Positions 51,512 to 62,231 of a stretch of 64,000 bases of DNA are shown here, piece by piece (the stretch's first letter is position 1; each line of letters opens with the position of its first letter). Source of the stretch: CALAGB01 sp963713965 (GTDB lineage: Bacteria > Chloroflexota > Chloroflexia > Thermomicrobiales > Thermomicrobiaceae). The stretch spans positions 1,736,001-1,800,000 of the forward strand of contig OY970217.1 of the NCBI GenBank assembly GCA_963713965.1. The letters are read 5' to 3'. Made by a program: the position numbers and the translations under genes. The notes under the pieces are model-generated. The model saw nothing but the letters and a program-made list of their open reading frames with translations. It was not told the origin of the DNA and did no database searches.

Positions 51512-53751
51512 TCAGCCGTGCGCGCGTTGAGGCTGGCCCCGCGGTTCAGGCTCCTGCTCATCGCCGGCCGCTCGTCGTGGCCATAGACTGGCCTTCCCAA
51601 CCAAGGAGATGAGCGCCGGGACGAGGTAAGAACGCACCAGGAAGGAGTCGATCAGCACGCCCACCGCCATGGCAAACGCGAACTCGCGGAATGAGACCAT
51701 TGGCACCAGCGCCAGCGTCGCGAAGCTCAGGCTCAGCGTGATGGCCGCGATGCGGATCGCGTGGCTGGCGCTGGCTCCCGCGGTGTCGACCGACTGTTGC
51801 AGCGGCTCCTCTCTGGCGCGCTCCCAGATACGACCAACCACGAAGAGATTGTAATCGGATCCAAGCGAGAAGAGGAGAACAGCCACCGCCACCAGGACGT
51901 AGAAGTCCATGTAGGAGTGGCCGAAATATCGTTCGAAGGCATAGATCGTCAAGCCCAGCGGAGCCGCCACCGCCAGGGCGCTCGTCAGCATCAGGTAGAT
52001 CGGCGCGATCACGGAGCGCAGCAGAATGATCAGGAGGATCAGGTCGAGAACGGCTGTCGCCAGCGACACGGGAAGGATGCTCGCCACCACGGCATCGCGG
52101 ATCTCAACCGCCACGGCGGTATCACCAGCGAAGCCTGCCTGTGCCTGTGGAAGACCCGCCTGGCGCAGCAGATCCGGCATGTTGTTCTCCAGCGCCTCAA
52201 GCTGATTGATCGCTTTGGAGCCATACGGATCGTTCTGCAGAATGATGATGTAGCGCGCGGCCGAGCCCGATTTTGACAGCACGACGCCGAAGTTGTTCTG
52301 CGTTGGTTGCTCGCGCGGGCCCGCAATCCCCGCCACACCCGGCTGCTGCTCGATAAGCTGCTCCAGCTTGACCAACTGGTCGCGTTTACCCGTGATTCCG
52401 GGCGCCTTCACCAACAGCTCAGTGGGGCTGATGATGCCGGGCGCGAAGCCAGTCTCGGCCGCCACCGCTGCCTGATGCGAAGTTGGTGCTTCGACGGCAT
52501 ATCCTCGACCACCGGCATACCGACGGCGACGTCACGCAGACCACTGGCCGCCGCCAGCAGGAGTGCGATGCAGAGCAGGATGATGCCAAAGGAGAGCAGT
52601 TTCGATACGCCTGGGTGGTCTCGTCGAATCCGCTGGCGCCAGTTGAGCTCCGCTTCCACCTCTTCCTCCACCTGCGGCACGTGTGGCCAGAAGACATATT
52701 TGCCGGTACTGGCTAACGTCGCGGGGACCAACGTCATCACCACCACGAGCGAGACGATGACCGCGCCTCCAAGCGTCGGTCCCAGGACGCGCAGGAAGTC
52801 GAGCTTGGCCAAAATCAGGCAGCTTGCACCAGCCGCCACGGTCAAACCCGCGATAGCAACCAGGGGCACGACCTCGGCGGTCGCGGTGCGCGACGCTTCG
52901 ATCCGTTCGGAGCCACGGCGATACTGATTGCGCGTACCGGACAGGAAGAAGACGGTGTAGTCGGTGCAAATAGCCAGCACCAGCACCACCAACAATGGAC
53001 GCAGTTCGACTGGAACGACGACGTCATAGTGGACGCCGATGAAGGCTACCGCCCGCTCGGAGAGGATATAAGCAGTTCCCGCGGCGAAAAGGGTCAATAC
53101 GGGAGCGCCGATCGACCGGAAAGCTACGCCAACGATGATGGCAGTCAGCGCAATGGTGGCGATCTCCACCCATCGCAGGTTTTCGGTGATGATGTCGCCC
53201 TGCTGGGCGCGCACGGGCACGACGCCGGTCATGCCGACGAGTGAGTCGCCGGGCTGGTTGATCTGAGTGCGCTCGAAGTTCTGAGCGGTAATGTAGCGGT
53301 CATAGATGCCCATGCCCGGATCGAAGAAGAGGTAGGTCAGGGCGGTCGTCCCGGATTCCTGGGCGAAGGGAACGATCGGCTTGTCGTTGATAATGGGCAG
53401 GGCGCCGGCGATAGCTTGATAGTCAGGATAGTTGTGCTCGGTGAGGTCAGAGGCTCGCTGAATGACCCGTTGCTGGGCGTCGGACGAAAGCCCATTTGGA
53501 TCGCGTTGAACGATGATCGTCCGGCTGGTGGCAGGCACGGCGAAGAGATTCGCCGAGTCCTTCTCCACCTGAACGGCTTGGGAATTATCTGGAGCCAGCA
53601 CGCCAATCGGCCCACTCTCGGTGGCGCTGATCCCAGGAAGATAGATGTAGGCGGCCACCGCGGCGGCAATCCAGATAAAGATGATGAAATAGCGCACGGG
53701 GCTTGTCAGCACCCGTGCAACGTGACGTGATAACCCTGAATTCCCGCGCAT
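51512..53751 (-). CDS. MMPL/RND-family lipid or drug transporter, broken by a 1-base frameshift
   Basis: ATG 53751 follows GGAGG. The first frame gives helices and 'GPTLGGAVIVSLVVVMTLVPATLAS' up to 'VVEDMPS', then runs into nonsense. The second frame resumes 'APTSHQAAVAAETGFAPGIISPTELLV' at the same point and continues through the second helix bundle with 'DYNLFVVGRIWERAREE'. One missing G near 52486 (in gtcgaagc on the coding strand) joins them into a protein of about 740 residues with the usual twelve helices of an MMPL transporter. These export lipids or hydrophobic compounds in proton-driven fashion. The call assumes draft error or very recent mutation. Confidence 0.85.
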
Positions 53752-53966
53752 CGCTCCTCCGACCCACACAGACCATTTGTCCTTGCCCTCTTGTCAAAAT
53801 CGGTGCCACCCACAGCGGGAGCTCGGTCCCTCGCGTGCGGCTCCGCTAAGAACTGATGTTTCGGTACAACGAGGAAGGTATGAGTCGGGGAGATTGGTGG
53901 ATCGAGGAGCGTCCGACCGGGCGACGGTCCGTCGTCACCCGGCCGGCAGGAAGTGAATACCGGACG

Positions 53967-54914
53967 TTACCGGGCGCGACGCAGTTTTCTCAAGCTCTTG
54001 AGCTCACGCGGCGGATCCATGTGACGGCCGCGAATGGTGAACGAAACCTCGCCGACGTAGAGGTCGCCACGCGAATCGACGGCCATGCCGTGCGGCGCGA
54101 TGAACTTACCCGGCTCTTCTCCTTCGAGAGGGTCACCAATGTGCGCCAGCATCTTCCCCTCCGGGCTGAGTACCGTGACGCGGTGCCCCATTCCGGGCGG
54201 GTCTTCGGCGCCGCCGAGGTTCAGCTCGCAGATGTAGAAGTTGCCGTCCGGGCCGATCGCCATGCCGTCCGGCCGGAAGATGTTGTTCCACATACCGACC
54301 GAGTTCCCATCGGCGTCGAAGATCTGCACGCGATGGTTCTCTCTTTCGGCAACGTAGACCAGGTCGTTGGAGTCGACGACCACGTTGTGAGGCAGGTTGA
54401 ACTGTCCCGGATCGATCCCCGGCTCGCCCCACGATTTGATCCATTCACCATCGGCGGAGAATTTGTGGACGCGCGCGTTGCCGTAGCCATCGGTGATGTA
54501 GATGTCGCCTGTCGTGGGTGAGACCGCCACATGCGTCGGCCGGTTGAAAGGCTCGCCGCCCCATTTGGTCGCTGCCTGATTGGGCGTGCCGAGGGTCATC
54601 AGGAGCTGCCCCTCGGGCGTGAACTTGGTTACCGTGTGGGTCCCATCGTCGACGCAGAAGATCGAACCGTCCGGCGCGACGTGGATGCCGTGCGTCCGTG
54701 AGCTGAACGTCCCCTGTCCCCAGACGCGGAGCAGATCTCCCTCACGATTGAAGACCAGCACCGGGTTCTCCGGATTACGGGTGATGACGTAGACCTGATC
54801 GTCGGCGTCCACCGCGACACCTGGGCATTCGATCAGCCGGAGCCCACCTGGAAGGCTCTCCCACTGACTCAAAGCTTCATAGGTAAAGCTGCCACTTCCG
54901 ACCGTGACGCTCAT
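53967..54914 (-). CDS. NHL-repeat beta-propeller protein
   Basis: The 315-residue protein is built of about five to six NHL/SMP-30-like repeats with recurring 'GPDGNFYICE', 'DSNDLVYVAERENHRVQIFDADG', 'GDIYITDGYGNARVHKFSADG' patterns. It resembles bacterial relatives of peptidyl-alpha-hydroxyglycine alpha-amidating lyase and gluconolactonase-like propellers. No signal peptide is visible. The enzymatic role is uncertain: it may be a lyase, lactonase or binding protein. GAAGGGG precedes the ATG. Confidence 0.85.
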   Translation of the reverse strand: MSVTVGSGSFTYEALSQWESLPGGLRLIECPGVAVDADDQVYVITRNPENPVLVFNREGDLLRVWGQGTFSSRTHGIHVAPDGSIFCVDDGTHTVTKFTPEGQLLMTLGTPNQAATKWGGEPFNRPTHVAVSPTTGDIYITDGYGNARVHKFSADGEWIKSWGEPGIDPGQFNLPHNVVVDSNDLVYVAERENHRVQIFDADGNSVGMWNNIFRPDGMAIGPDGNFYICELNLGGAEDPPGMGHRVTVLSPEGKMLAHIGDPLEGEEPGKFIAPHGMAVDSRGDLYVGEVSFTIRGRHMDPPRELKSLRKLRRAR

Positions 54915-55287
54915 GATTCGTCCCCTTCACACGCCAGCCAGCCGCGGAAGCGCCCGCGTACCTGGCGGATAACTCGCTCGACCATCGAATCTCGTGACTG
55001 GACAGATCGCTGATGAGGCTCAGTCTCTGCCAGTCCAGGACCGGCTGTCAACCGATATTGGCCGGCGAGTGAATTAGGATCATTTAGCTCATCCGATTGG
55101 CATGGAATTGTCATGTCTCGACCTGAAGCGCATCGAATTTGTGATCGCAGTCATGGCAGGCTGAGATCAGGTAATAGCGCTCGATCTCGACACTGGTGGT
55201 CGGCGGTCGCGACCTGCTCGAAGCTCGCCTGCCCCGTCTCAAGCCAGTGGCACCTACACGATCGAGTCACTGGAAGGGAGCCACATC
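54915..55287. other. Intergenic stretch between divergent genes
   Basis: About 370 bases. A minus-strand frame of 67 codons overlaps the propeller gene start by ATGA, but its product looks random. Promoters for both neighbours should lie here; no box pair was convincing. GGAAGGGAG stands before the bactofilin gene. Confidence 0.4.
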
Positions 55288-56205
55288 ATGCGCTGGCGTC
55301 TTCTCCTTTCGCTCCTGGTCATCAGCCTTCTGATGTTTCCGAGCGTGGCCCTGGCCGAAGGGGCGGGCTCGTCCGACGATCTCATGCTGCGCGTAAACGG
55401 GCCGATCACGGTCAACGCCAACGAAGAGGTCGGGACGGTCGTGGTCATCAGCGACAACGCGGTGATCAGCGGCATCGTTAGACAAGACCTGGTCGTGATC
55501 AGTGGTGACGCGACAGTCACCGGCACGATCGAAGGAAACGTCACGATCTATCGCGGCACGCTGGATCTGCGCGGCACCTCTCGCGTGGCCGGCGACGTCA
55601 ATCTGGTCAACAGCACCCTCACCCGCGCCAGTGGAGCAACCGTCGAAGGCTCGCTGAGCCATAGCTCCTTCAACTGGTCCGGCTGGGAGTTCTTCGCCTT
55701 CTCGGTCTACCTTTGGATCAGCGCGACCATCGCGATCGTGGTGGCCGGCCTGATCTTCGCCGCGGTCGGCGGACGGCAGCTGATGGGCGCCGGCAACCTG
55801 ATCGGCCGGAAGTTGGGCGCAACGATCCTCAGCGCGGTAATCGCCGGTATCGGCGTTCCGCTGCTGGCGGTTGTAGCTTTCGCCACGGTGCTCGGTATTC
55901 CGCTCGGAATCGGCCTGCTGCTCTTCCTGATCCCGGCACTCTGGTTCTTCGGCTACCTGGTGGCCGGAACCAAGCTCGGCGCGGTGATCCTGCGGCAGGA
56001 AGCCAGCGATCACCCGTACCTGGCATCCGTGCTTGGACTGGTCTTGCTGCAAGCGATCGGGCTCATCCCCTTCCTGGGCGGCTTGGTCAGCTTCTTCGCC
56101 GGAATCCTCGGAGTCGGCGCGCTGGTACTGCTCGGCTGGAACGCCTGGCGTGGGCCGGAGAAGGGCGAGCCGGTTGAAGCTCGCCGGGCCGAACCAGCGA
56201 TGTGA
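55288..56205 (+). CDS. Secreted/membrane bactofilin-like polymer-forming protein
   Basis: The 305-residue protein has a cleavable signal (residues about 1-23, 'SVALAEGA'). A beta-solenoid bactofilin-like segment follows at about 35-125 with the ladder 'GTVVVISDNAVISGIVRQDLVVISGDATVTGTIEGNVTI' (region). Four to five membrane helices from about 140 to 280 and a short charged tail complete it. Bactofilins normally are cytoplasmic scaffolds; here the solenoid is placed outside the membrane and joined to a transmembrane domain, a form also seen in other Gram-positive-related phyla. GGAAGGGAGCC precedes the ATG. Confidence 0.8.
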   Translation: MRWRLLLSLLVISLLMFPSVALAEGAGSSDDLMLRVNGPITVNANEEVGTVVVISDNAVISGIVRQDLVVISGDATVTGTIEGNVTIYRGTLDLRGTSRVAGDVNLVNSTLTRASGATVEGSLSHSSFNWSGWEFFAFSVYLWISATIAIVVAGLIFAAVGGRQLMGAGNLIGRKLGATILSAVIAGIGVPLLAVVAFATVLGIPLGIGLLLFLIPALWFFGYLVAGTKLGAVILRQEASDHPYLASVLGLVLLQAIGLIPFLGGLVSFFAGILGVGALVLLGWNAWRGPEKGEPVEARRAEPAM

Positions 56206-56259
56206 GTCCGAATGAACGATTCCCGAAACAACCGATTGTGATCACACTGGAGGTGCGAC

Positions 56260-56553
56260 ATGACGACGACACAAGAACCGAAGCAGAAGCGAACCTGGAC
56301 CGAGCAGATCGAGGTCACCGGTGACGAGTTGAAGAAGCGTGTCGAAGAGCTCGTCGAAGAGGGGAATGTCCGCAGGCTGATCGTGCGCAATGAGCACGGT
56401 GACACCCTGATGGAGATTCCGCTCACCGCCGGCGTCGCCATCGGCGGCGTCGTAACGATCTTCAACCCGGTTCTGACGGCGCTTGGCGCTCTCGGCGCGA
56501 TGCTGGCACACCTCAAGATCGAGGTCGTCCGGACCGAGGCTGACGAGGACTGA
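56260..56553 (+). CDS. DUF4342 protein
   Basis: The 97-residue protein starts with the charged 'WTEQIEVTGDELKKRVEELVEEGNVRRLIVRNEHGDTLMEIPLTAGV' region (residues about 13-59) and ends with one hydrophobic hairpin ('AIGGVVTIFNPVLTALGALGAML'). This is the DUF4342 family, of unknown function, often next to DUF4097/bactofilin-type envelope genes. GGAGG stands before the ATG. It lies 54 bases after the bactofilin gene and is probably co-transcribed. Confidence 0.85.
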   Translation: MTTTQEPKQKRTWTEQIEVTGDELKKRVEELVEEGNVRRLIVRNEHGDTLMEIPLTAGVAIGGVVTIFNPVLTALGALGAMLAHLKIEVVRTEADED

Positions 56554-56649
56554 GCAACATCACGCGCGCGGTCCGACAATCCGGCACCGCGTTATGGGGA
56601 CGCCAGATGAACATGACGGCACCCTCCACCCGGCCGCTGCACTGCCCTG

Positions 56650-58490
56650 CTAGCCTGGCCGGATCTGGAGGGTGACCTCCCGCACCGCACCGAAGGCATC
56701 GCCACTGCCGATGTAGAGTCGTTTGAGGTCGTACCCCGCGACGTCCTTGACCGCCTTGCTGCCAAAGCGAACCGGCTGCCCATCCGGCAAGACGGCTTCA
56801 ACCGCCAGCAGGCTGGCGCGCACGTCGGCGCGAGCAGCGGCATCGGAGAGAATCGAGCGCAGCGTGCGTGTCGGCTCTCGCGCACCATCACCGATTAAGG
56901 TACGAAATCCGCGCTCCGCCAGATGACGCTGAAGCTGGCGGAGCGACGCACTTCCCGGCGCGCTGACCGTCAGATTCTCGACATCAATCTCGATGACATC
57001 CCCGTCGCCGTTGTCCCGCGCGTTAGTCGCGACCGGTTCTGGCATCTGTCTTATCCGCAGACTGGAGACCGTCTCCGCGATCGCCTGGTTAAAGCGAGGC
57101 AGCGCCGGCTCGTCGTCCGATGGCTCCGGCAGCAGCACGCCGGGGTTGAGTAGCCCGTCCGGATCGAAGGCGCGCTTCACGCTCCGCATGGCCGCGATCT
57201 CCGCGGCGCCAAAGCGTTGTCGCATCAGCGGACGCTTCTCGCTGCCGACGCCATGTTCACCAGTGAGCGTTCCGCCGAGCTCCAGTGCCATCCCGGCCCA
57301 CTCAGTCACCATGGTTCGCACGCGTTCGACTTCGGCCGGGTCATCCCCATCGAAGAGGACGATCGGGTGGATGTTGCCATCACCAGCGTGTCCGGTGGTG
57401 AAGACGTCCAACTTATAACGATCGGCGAGGGAGCGCACTGACCGTTGCATCAGCGGGATGCGCTCGCGCGGGACGGTCGTGTCGCCGATGTAGAAGGCGC
57501 GTCCGCTGGCCAGCGTCGCCTGGCCGATCTGCAGCCGCCCACGCCAGAGCGTGGCGCGCTCGGTTGGATCGTCCGCCCGCCGCACCTCACGAGCATGTTG
57601 GCGCAGGTTGGCTTCGATGGCGGCCATCTGTGCCGCGACTTCTTCATCGCTCCCCTCGATGTCGATCAGCAGGATGGCGTCGGCGTCGGTTGGGTAGCCG
57701 GTGGGAGCCATGGCTTCGGCCACTTTCACCGATGCGAGATCCATGAACTCGAGCGCGGCGGGAATGACTCCGGCGCGCAGGATGGTCCCGACCGCGTCGA
57801 TGGCGACATCCAGATCGTCGAAGACAGCCAGCAATGAGCTCGTCATGGCAGGTAGCGGGCGCAACCGGAGCGTCGCCTGCGTCGTCACCGCCAGCGTCCC
57901 CTCGGAGCCGATCATGACGCCGAGCAGGTCCGGGCCGGCGTCGGCGGCGCTCAGATGAATCGCTTCGCCACCCAGCAGCACGCAATCAATGCTATCGACG
58001 TGATGCACGGTGACGCCATGTTTGAGACAATGTGGCCCGCCGGAGTTTTCGGCGATGTTCCCGCCGATGGACGACAGCGGCGCTGAGGCTGGATCGGGCG
58101 AGTAGCAGAGGCCAAACGGCGCCAGCCGCTCCTGCAGGTCGCCGTTCAGAACGCCCGGTTCGACCACCGCGATGCGCCGTTCGAGATCGATCTCCAACAC
58201 CTGGTTCATGCCGCGCAGATCGAGCAGGATGCCCTCTTCGGAGGCCAGAAACCCACCCCCGACGTTGGTCCCCGCGCCCCGTGGAACCACGGGGATGCCG
58301 TGCATTTGGGCGAAGTGGAGCGTGGCCGCCACGTCCTCAGCACTATGCGCCCGCACGACAACGCCCGGTATCCCGCGCTGGGCCCAGAAGTCGCGACCCG
58401 CTTCAACTCGCTCATCGAGTCCGGTGACGACGCCACCCGAGCGAGAATCGTCGCGCGGAGGTCACGAACCAGGGCTTGCGAGAGTGACAT
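56650..58490 (-). CDS. GlcD-type FAD oxidase fused to a GlcE-like FAD domain, N-terminus broken by a 1-base frameshift
   Basis: ATG 58490 starts 'MSLSQALVRDLRATILAR'. One base is missing in a GGG run near 58438, after which 'GGVVTGLDERVEAGRDFWAQRGIPGVVVRAHSAED' continues as usual for FAD-linked oxidases. The body has the PCMH FAD motif 'VVPRGAGTNVGGG', 'NIAENSGGPHCLKHGVT', 'VMIGSEGTLAV', the C-terminal oxidase domain with 'TGHAGDGNIHPIVLFD' and 'LTGEHGVGSEKRPLM', and ends at about residue 480. A second FAD-binding segment like the start of GlcE follows ('LRQLQRHLAERGFRTLIGDG', 'KAVKDVAGYDLKRLYIGSG'). Glycolate/lactate oxidation is the family role. A GlcF iron-sulfur subunit is not adjacent. 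Confidence 0.82.
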
Positions 58491-58534
58491 GATCTTCCCG
58501 TCGGCTTCCCGTGCCGGTCGATACGCCTGAACAC

Positions 58535-59690
58535 TTACGGCCGCATCATGATGCCGTACTGTCCCTGGCGATAGCCGAGGCTGCGGTAGGTGGCGTGCGC
58601 CAACGGCTTCCAGCGATCAGTCTCACTCATCTGATTCATCACATAGGCAAGCGCTAGGCGTTCACGCGGATCGGTCATACCGATGGAACCGCCCGCGCCG
58701 CTGTGACCGAACATGCTCTCCGGAAGACCGGTGGCTTCCGGCGCCTTCATGAAGCCGAGCGAGAAAGGGGCCAGGATACCACCGAGCGCGTCGCTCTCAA
58801 GGAGGGATTGTGTGCGGCCCATGCGCTCCACGGTCGCCGGGCTCACCAGCTTCACACCGTCGATGCTGCCGCCCAACGAGAGCGCCGCATACATGCGGGC
58901 AGCGGAGCGGGCATTGGTGACGCCTCCGCTGGCCGGGAGCTCCGCCGCGTGCGCCTCACGCGTGTTCCACCAGCCGCTTCCTTCGTTCACGCCGCTGCTG
59001 ACCACGGCCTGTTCGAGCGCTTTATCAGGCGCCTCCGAATCGACCGCCTGCAAATAAGGCAGGAGGTCGACCGCGCGTCCCTCTTCGCTTTCCGGCAGGC
59101 CGATCCAGAAGTCGAGCCCGAGCGGCTTCGCCACCTCCTCTCGGAAGAAGGTGCCGATCGGTTTGCCGCTGACCCGATGGACGACTTCGCCAACCAGCCA
59201 GCCAAACGTGAGGGAGTGATAGGCGTAGTTGCGCCCCGGCTCCCAGAAAGGTCGCTCAGCGGCGATGGCGTTGGTCATATACTTCCAGTCGTACGGCTTC
59301 CCAGCGGGAATCTCGTGGCGAAAGCCCGGCAACCCAGCCTGGTGGTTGAGCAGCATACGAACCGGGATGGTCTCTTTGCCGTTGGCGGCGAACTCCGGCC
59401 AGTAGTGGGCGACCGGCTTGTCGATGTCGAGCTCGCCACGATCGGCCAGGATGTGGGCACAGAGCGCCGTGGCTGCTTTGGTCATCGACATGACGACGGT
59501 GATAGTGTCTTCCTGCCAGGGGGCACCGGTCTCCGGGACGGCCGATTCCGCCCCACAGATCGACGACCTTCTCTCCCTCGACCACCACGCTGACCGAGGC
59601 ACCAACGTCGCCACGTTCGCTGAAATTGCGTTCGAACTCCTCACGAACTTCGGCGAATTTCGGATCGCAGATGCCTTGAATCTCCACCAC
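58535..59690 (-). CDS. Serine hydrolase of the beta-lactamase/EstB class, broken by a 1-base frameshift
   Basis: A GTG at 59690 opens 'EIQGICDPKFAEVREEFERNFSERGDVGASVSVVVEGEKVVDLWGG', the normal start of EstB-type esterases. One extra base in a CCC run near 59535 moves the frame, and the other frame continues with 'PETGAPWQEDTITVVMSMTKAATALCAHILADRGELDID' to the end. The Ser-x-x-Lys motif is SMTK and the late 'FGHSGAGGSIGMTDP' is the third motif. The joined protein would have about 385 residues. This family contains esterases and class C beta-lactamase relatives; an esterase is likelier. It lies downstream of the GMC gene and overlaps it. Confidence 0.85.
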
Positions 59691-61298
59691 ATCCCACTCC
59701 GTCTTGAATCCCCGATAGATCGTCAGCAGTTAGCCCCGGAACGCGCCCGAGTATCCGATCCGCCATGCGCTCCGCGATCATGATGCAGGTCAGATTCGTG
59801 TTGGCGCGCGTCACCTCCGGCATCACTGAACCGTCGATAACACGCAGGTTCTCGACGCCCAACACGCGACAGTCGGGATCGACCACCGTTCGTGGGTCGT
59901 CGACCGCTCCCATGCGGCAGGTGCCGACCAGATGCCAGGTGTCCTTCACCGTCGAGATGAGCCAGGCATCCAGCTCTCGATCGCTCTTGACGTCCTCCGG
60001 CGTCAACCCGTCCGAGCGTGTCAGCGTGATCGATTGACTGATCGATTTCACCGCTGGGTGGCGACCGATATCGAACAGGCGCCGCGCGCCGTCTCGCAGA
60101 CGAATCAGGTCCCGCTCGTCGGAGAGCATATTCTCATCGATCTCGGGTAACGCAAACGGGTCGGCACTCGTCAGACGCAGTTCACCACGTGAAAAATTCT
60201 GCCAGGTGATGACCGATATGCGCGCGGTATCGAGCCCAGCATCGTCGTATCCGCTTAAATTGATAGGGACGATCATCATGTCGTTGCGGCCGGCTCCGGC
60301 CAGCCCCGAGCTGTAACGGATGCACGCACTGGTGATGCGGTCGTCGCGATTGTCGGCGCGCGCTTCCGGCTTGAGCTCCAACGCCAGCGAGACGGAGGAG
60401 TGATCGCATAGGTTCTTGCCGACCGGCAGATCTCGCAACGGTGCGATGCCGAGCGCCTGGAGCTCGGCCGCCGGACCGATGCCGGAGCGCATCAGGATCG
60501 GCGGGGAGAAGACCGAGCCGGCCGAGATGATGATCTCGCGGCCATGGAAATCGACCGATCCCTCGGACGTGTGCGCTCGCACACCGACGGCACGACGCCC
60601 GTCGAACAGGACTCGGTCGGCGTGCGCGTTGCCGCGAATAGTCAGGTTCGTCGCGCCCTCGAGCCGGTTCGAGATAGGCGTCGTTGACCGAAACGCGTTT
60701 GTTCTCGCGGCGATTGACAGCGTACGGTCCGACGCCTTCCTCTTCAGGCGCGTTGTGATCGGGCGACCAGGGATAGCCCAACTCCAGCGCTGCCTGCAGC
60801 AGTGCCAGGTCGACCTTGCCCCATTGAGAGACCGGCACGCGCCAGACCGGAATCGGGCCGCCTTTGCCGTGAAAGGGAGAGTCGCCGAAATCGAGGTCGT
60901 CCTCGATGCGGTTCATCACCGGCAAAAGCTCCTCGCCCGACCAGCCCTCACAGCCTTGCTCCACCCACAGATCGTAGTCTTCGAGCAGTCCACGGTAAGC
61001 GACCTGCCAGTTGATGGCCGAGCTGCCGCCAAGTCCGCGACCGCGATCGTAGAGGTAGGGCTTCTGAGCGTGCAGCGCGGCGCGCCATCAGCTGCGGCCA
61101 TTGGAAGTCTGGAAAACGCTCCGGGTTGGTGATCCCCAGCGGGTTGGCGCTGTGCATCTCGAGAGGCGCGTCGGCGGCACGATAGTCTGGGCCGGTCTCC
61201 AGCAAAAGCACTGAACTCGACGCGTTCTCAGACAGCCGGGCAGCCATCACCGCCCCGGACGATCCGGCGCCGACGATGATGTAGTCGTAGACGGTCAT
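59641..61298 (-). CDS. GMC-family FAD oxidoreductase (choline/alcohol dehydrogenase type), broken by two frameshifts
   Basis: The N-terminus 'YIIVGAGSSGAVMAARLSENASSSVLLLETGPD' is the FAD-binding Rossmann motif. After 'WPQLMAR' the frame slips (one extra base near 61087) and continues 'ALHAQKPYLYDRGRGLGGSSAINWQ', the first GMC signature. It slips again at a GGG run near 60657, after 'NDAYLEPARG', and continues 'ATNLTIRGNAHADRVLFDGRRAVG', 'IIISAGSVFSPPILMRSGIGP' (second signature) and 'TWHLVGTCRMG' to the C-terminus. The three parts make about 545 residues. Both shifts are single-base. The enzyme would oxidise alcohols or choline with FAD. The end overlaps the EstB start by about 50 bases. Confidence 0.82.
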
Positions 61299-61382
61299 GC
61301 CGTCACGCTGATTCGGAAGCGTGCGTTGGAGCCATGAATGCTCCCTGTCGCTAAGTGCGAATCGTGGATTGCCTTGGTCTCG

Positions 61383-61811
61383 CTACTCCGCCTCTACCTC
61401 GAGGTTGAAGTTCACCGTCGTCGCGACCGCGACGATCTGGTAGAGGGGTCAGCCAGCCTTCCAGCGATCGAGCAAGGCTTCCCCCTGCTCCTGAGTGATG
61501 CCGTGCATCACGAAGTTTGCATCGACGTGATCGTAGATGACGGTGTTCGGCTTGGTCGGGCGGAACGCCTGCACCTCGACCGACATGCGTTTGAGCGGGA
61601 TGCCCATCTCCTGCGCCGCGCCTTCGATGAGGGTCACGCCGCAGGAAGCCACGCCGGAGAAGAAGGCTTCACCGGAGGTGATTTCCTCACCAATCGACGG
61701 GCTGTCGATGATGATGTTGTGATTGCGAACCGAGGTGATCGTCCTTTTGAGCGTTCCACTGCTCGCCGAGCGGACGGTGTAGGCAGGTTCTGGCTGGCTC
61801 ACGAACGCCAT
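61383..61811 (-). CDS. OsmC-family peroxidase with in-frame TGA, probable selenoprotein
   Basis: From ATG 61811 (142 codons; a longer start is possible as the frame is open to 61958) the sequence follows OsmC. 'SGEAFFSGVASCGVTLIEGAAQEMG' has the first catalytic cysteine at position 57, and a C-terminal half ends 'GEALLDRWKAG'. The next codon is TGA (61449-61451), at position 121, where OsmC proteins have their second cysteine (C-P-L/I-Y). The frame then continues with the family's C-terminus 'PLYQIVAVATTVNFNLEVEAE' and a TAG stop. A SECIS-like hairpin follows the TGA. OsmC proteins reduce organic hydroperoxides. Selenocysteine OsmC-like proteins have been reported from metagenomes. No selABCD genes are in the window. 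Confidence 0.72.
61414..61451 (-). promoter_or_regulatory. Candidate bacterial SECIS element of the OsmC gene
   Basis: Nineteen bases after the TGA a 6-base loop CGGTCG is closed by the perfect stem TCGTCG/CGACGA (61430-61435 with 61418-61423). Below it ACC/GGT (61439-61441 with 61414-61416) adds a lower stem across a small internal loop. The distance and the GGU in the apical loop fit the bacterial SECIS consensus as known from E. coli fdhF. Confidence 0.55.
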
Positions 61812-62231
61812 TCCTTCCCGACGCTGTACGTCAATCTTTTCGGATGCGACCTGAGTTGATTGGAACGACCTTCGCCAGCCTACCTTAAAACGGGAATGCT
61901 TTCGCCGTCCATTTTCAGAATAGCGACGACGGAACGCCAGCGTTGAATCGCGAATCACGACGCGAAAACCACCTCAAGCCGTTGTTGATCTGGCTTTATG
62001 CCAACAGGTCACGGCTATATGGAGCAATTGGGACCTTCGGGGCAATTCATACAGACGGCTCAGCTTTTAACATCATGACCGTTCAGATCGATCCGTGATC
62101 CGACCGACCTGGAGGTTATGTTGAGAGCTGTTGCGTGGGACTCGACTCGGGCGGAAAATCTCTGCCCACTGGCGCCGGACTTCTGATCGAGACGATGGAG
62201 CGATATCCTGAGCAGACACCGTGCATACGTC
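61812..62231. other. Intergenic stretch between divergent genes
   Basis: About 420 bases (fewer if the OsmC gene starts earlier, up to 61958). No repeat, hairpin with T-tract or small gene was recognised. Confidence 0.35.

Noticed and set aside
54911..55114. 67-codon frame overlapping the NHL gene start by ATGA
   Set aside because: The overlap is suggestive, but the product has no family likeness and the NHL gene has its own ribosome-binding site.
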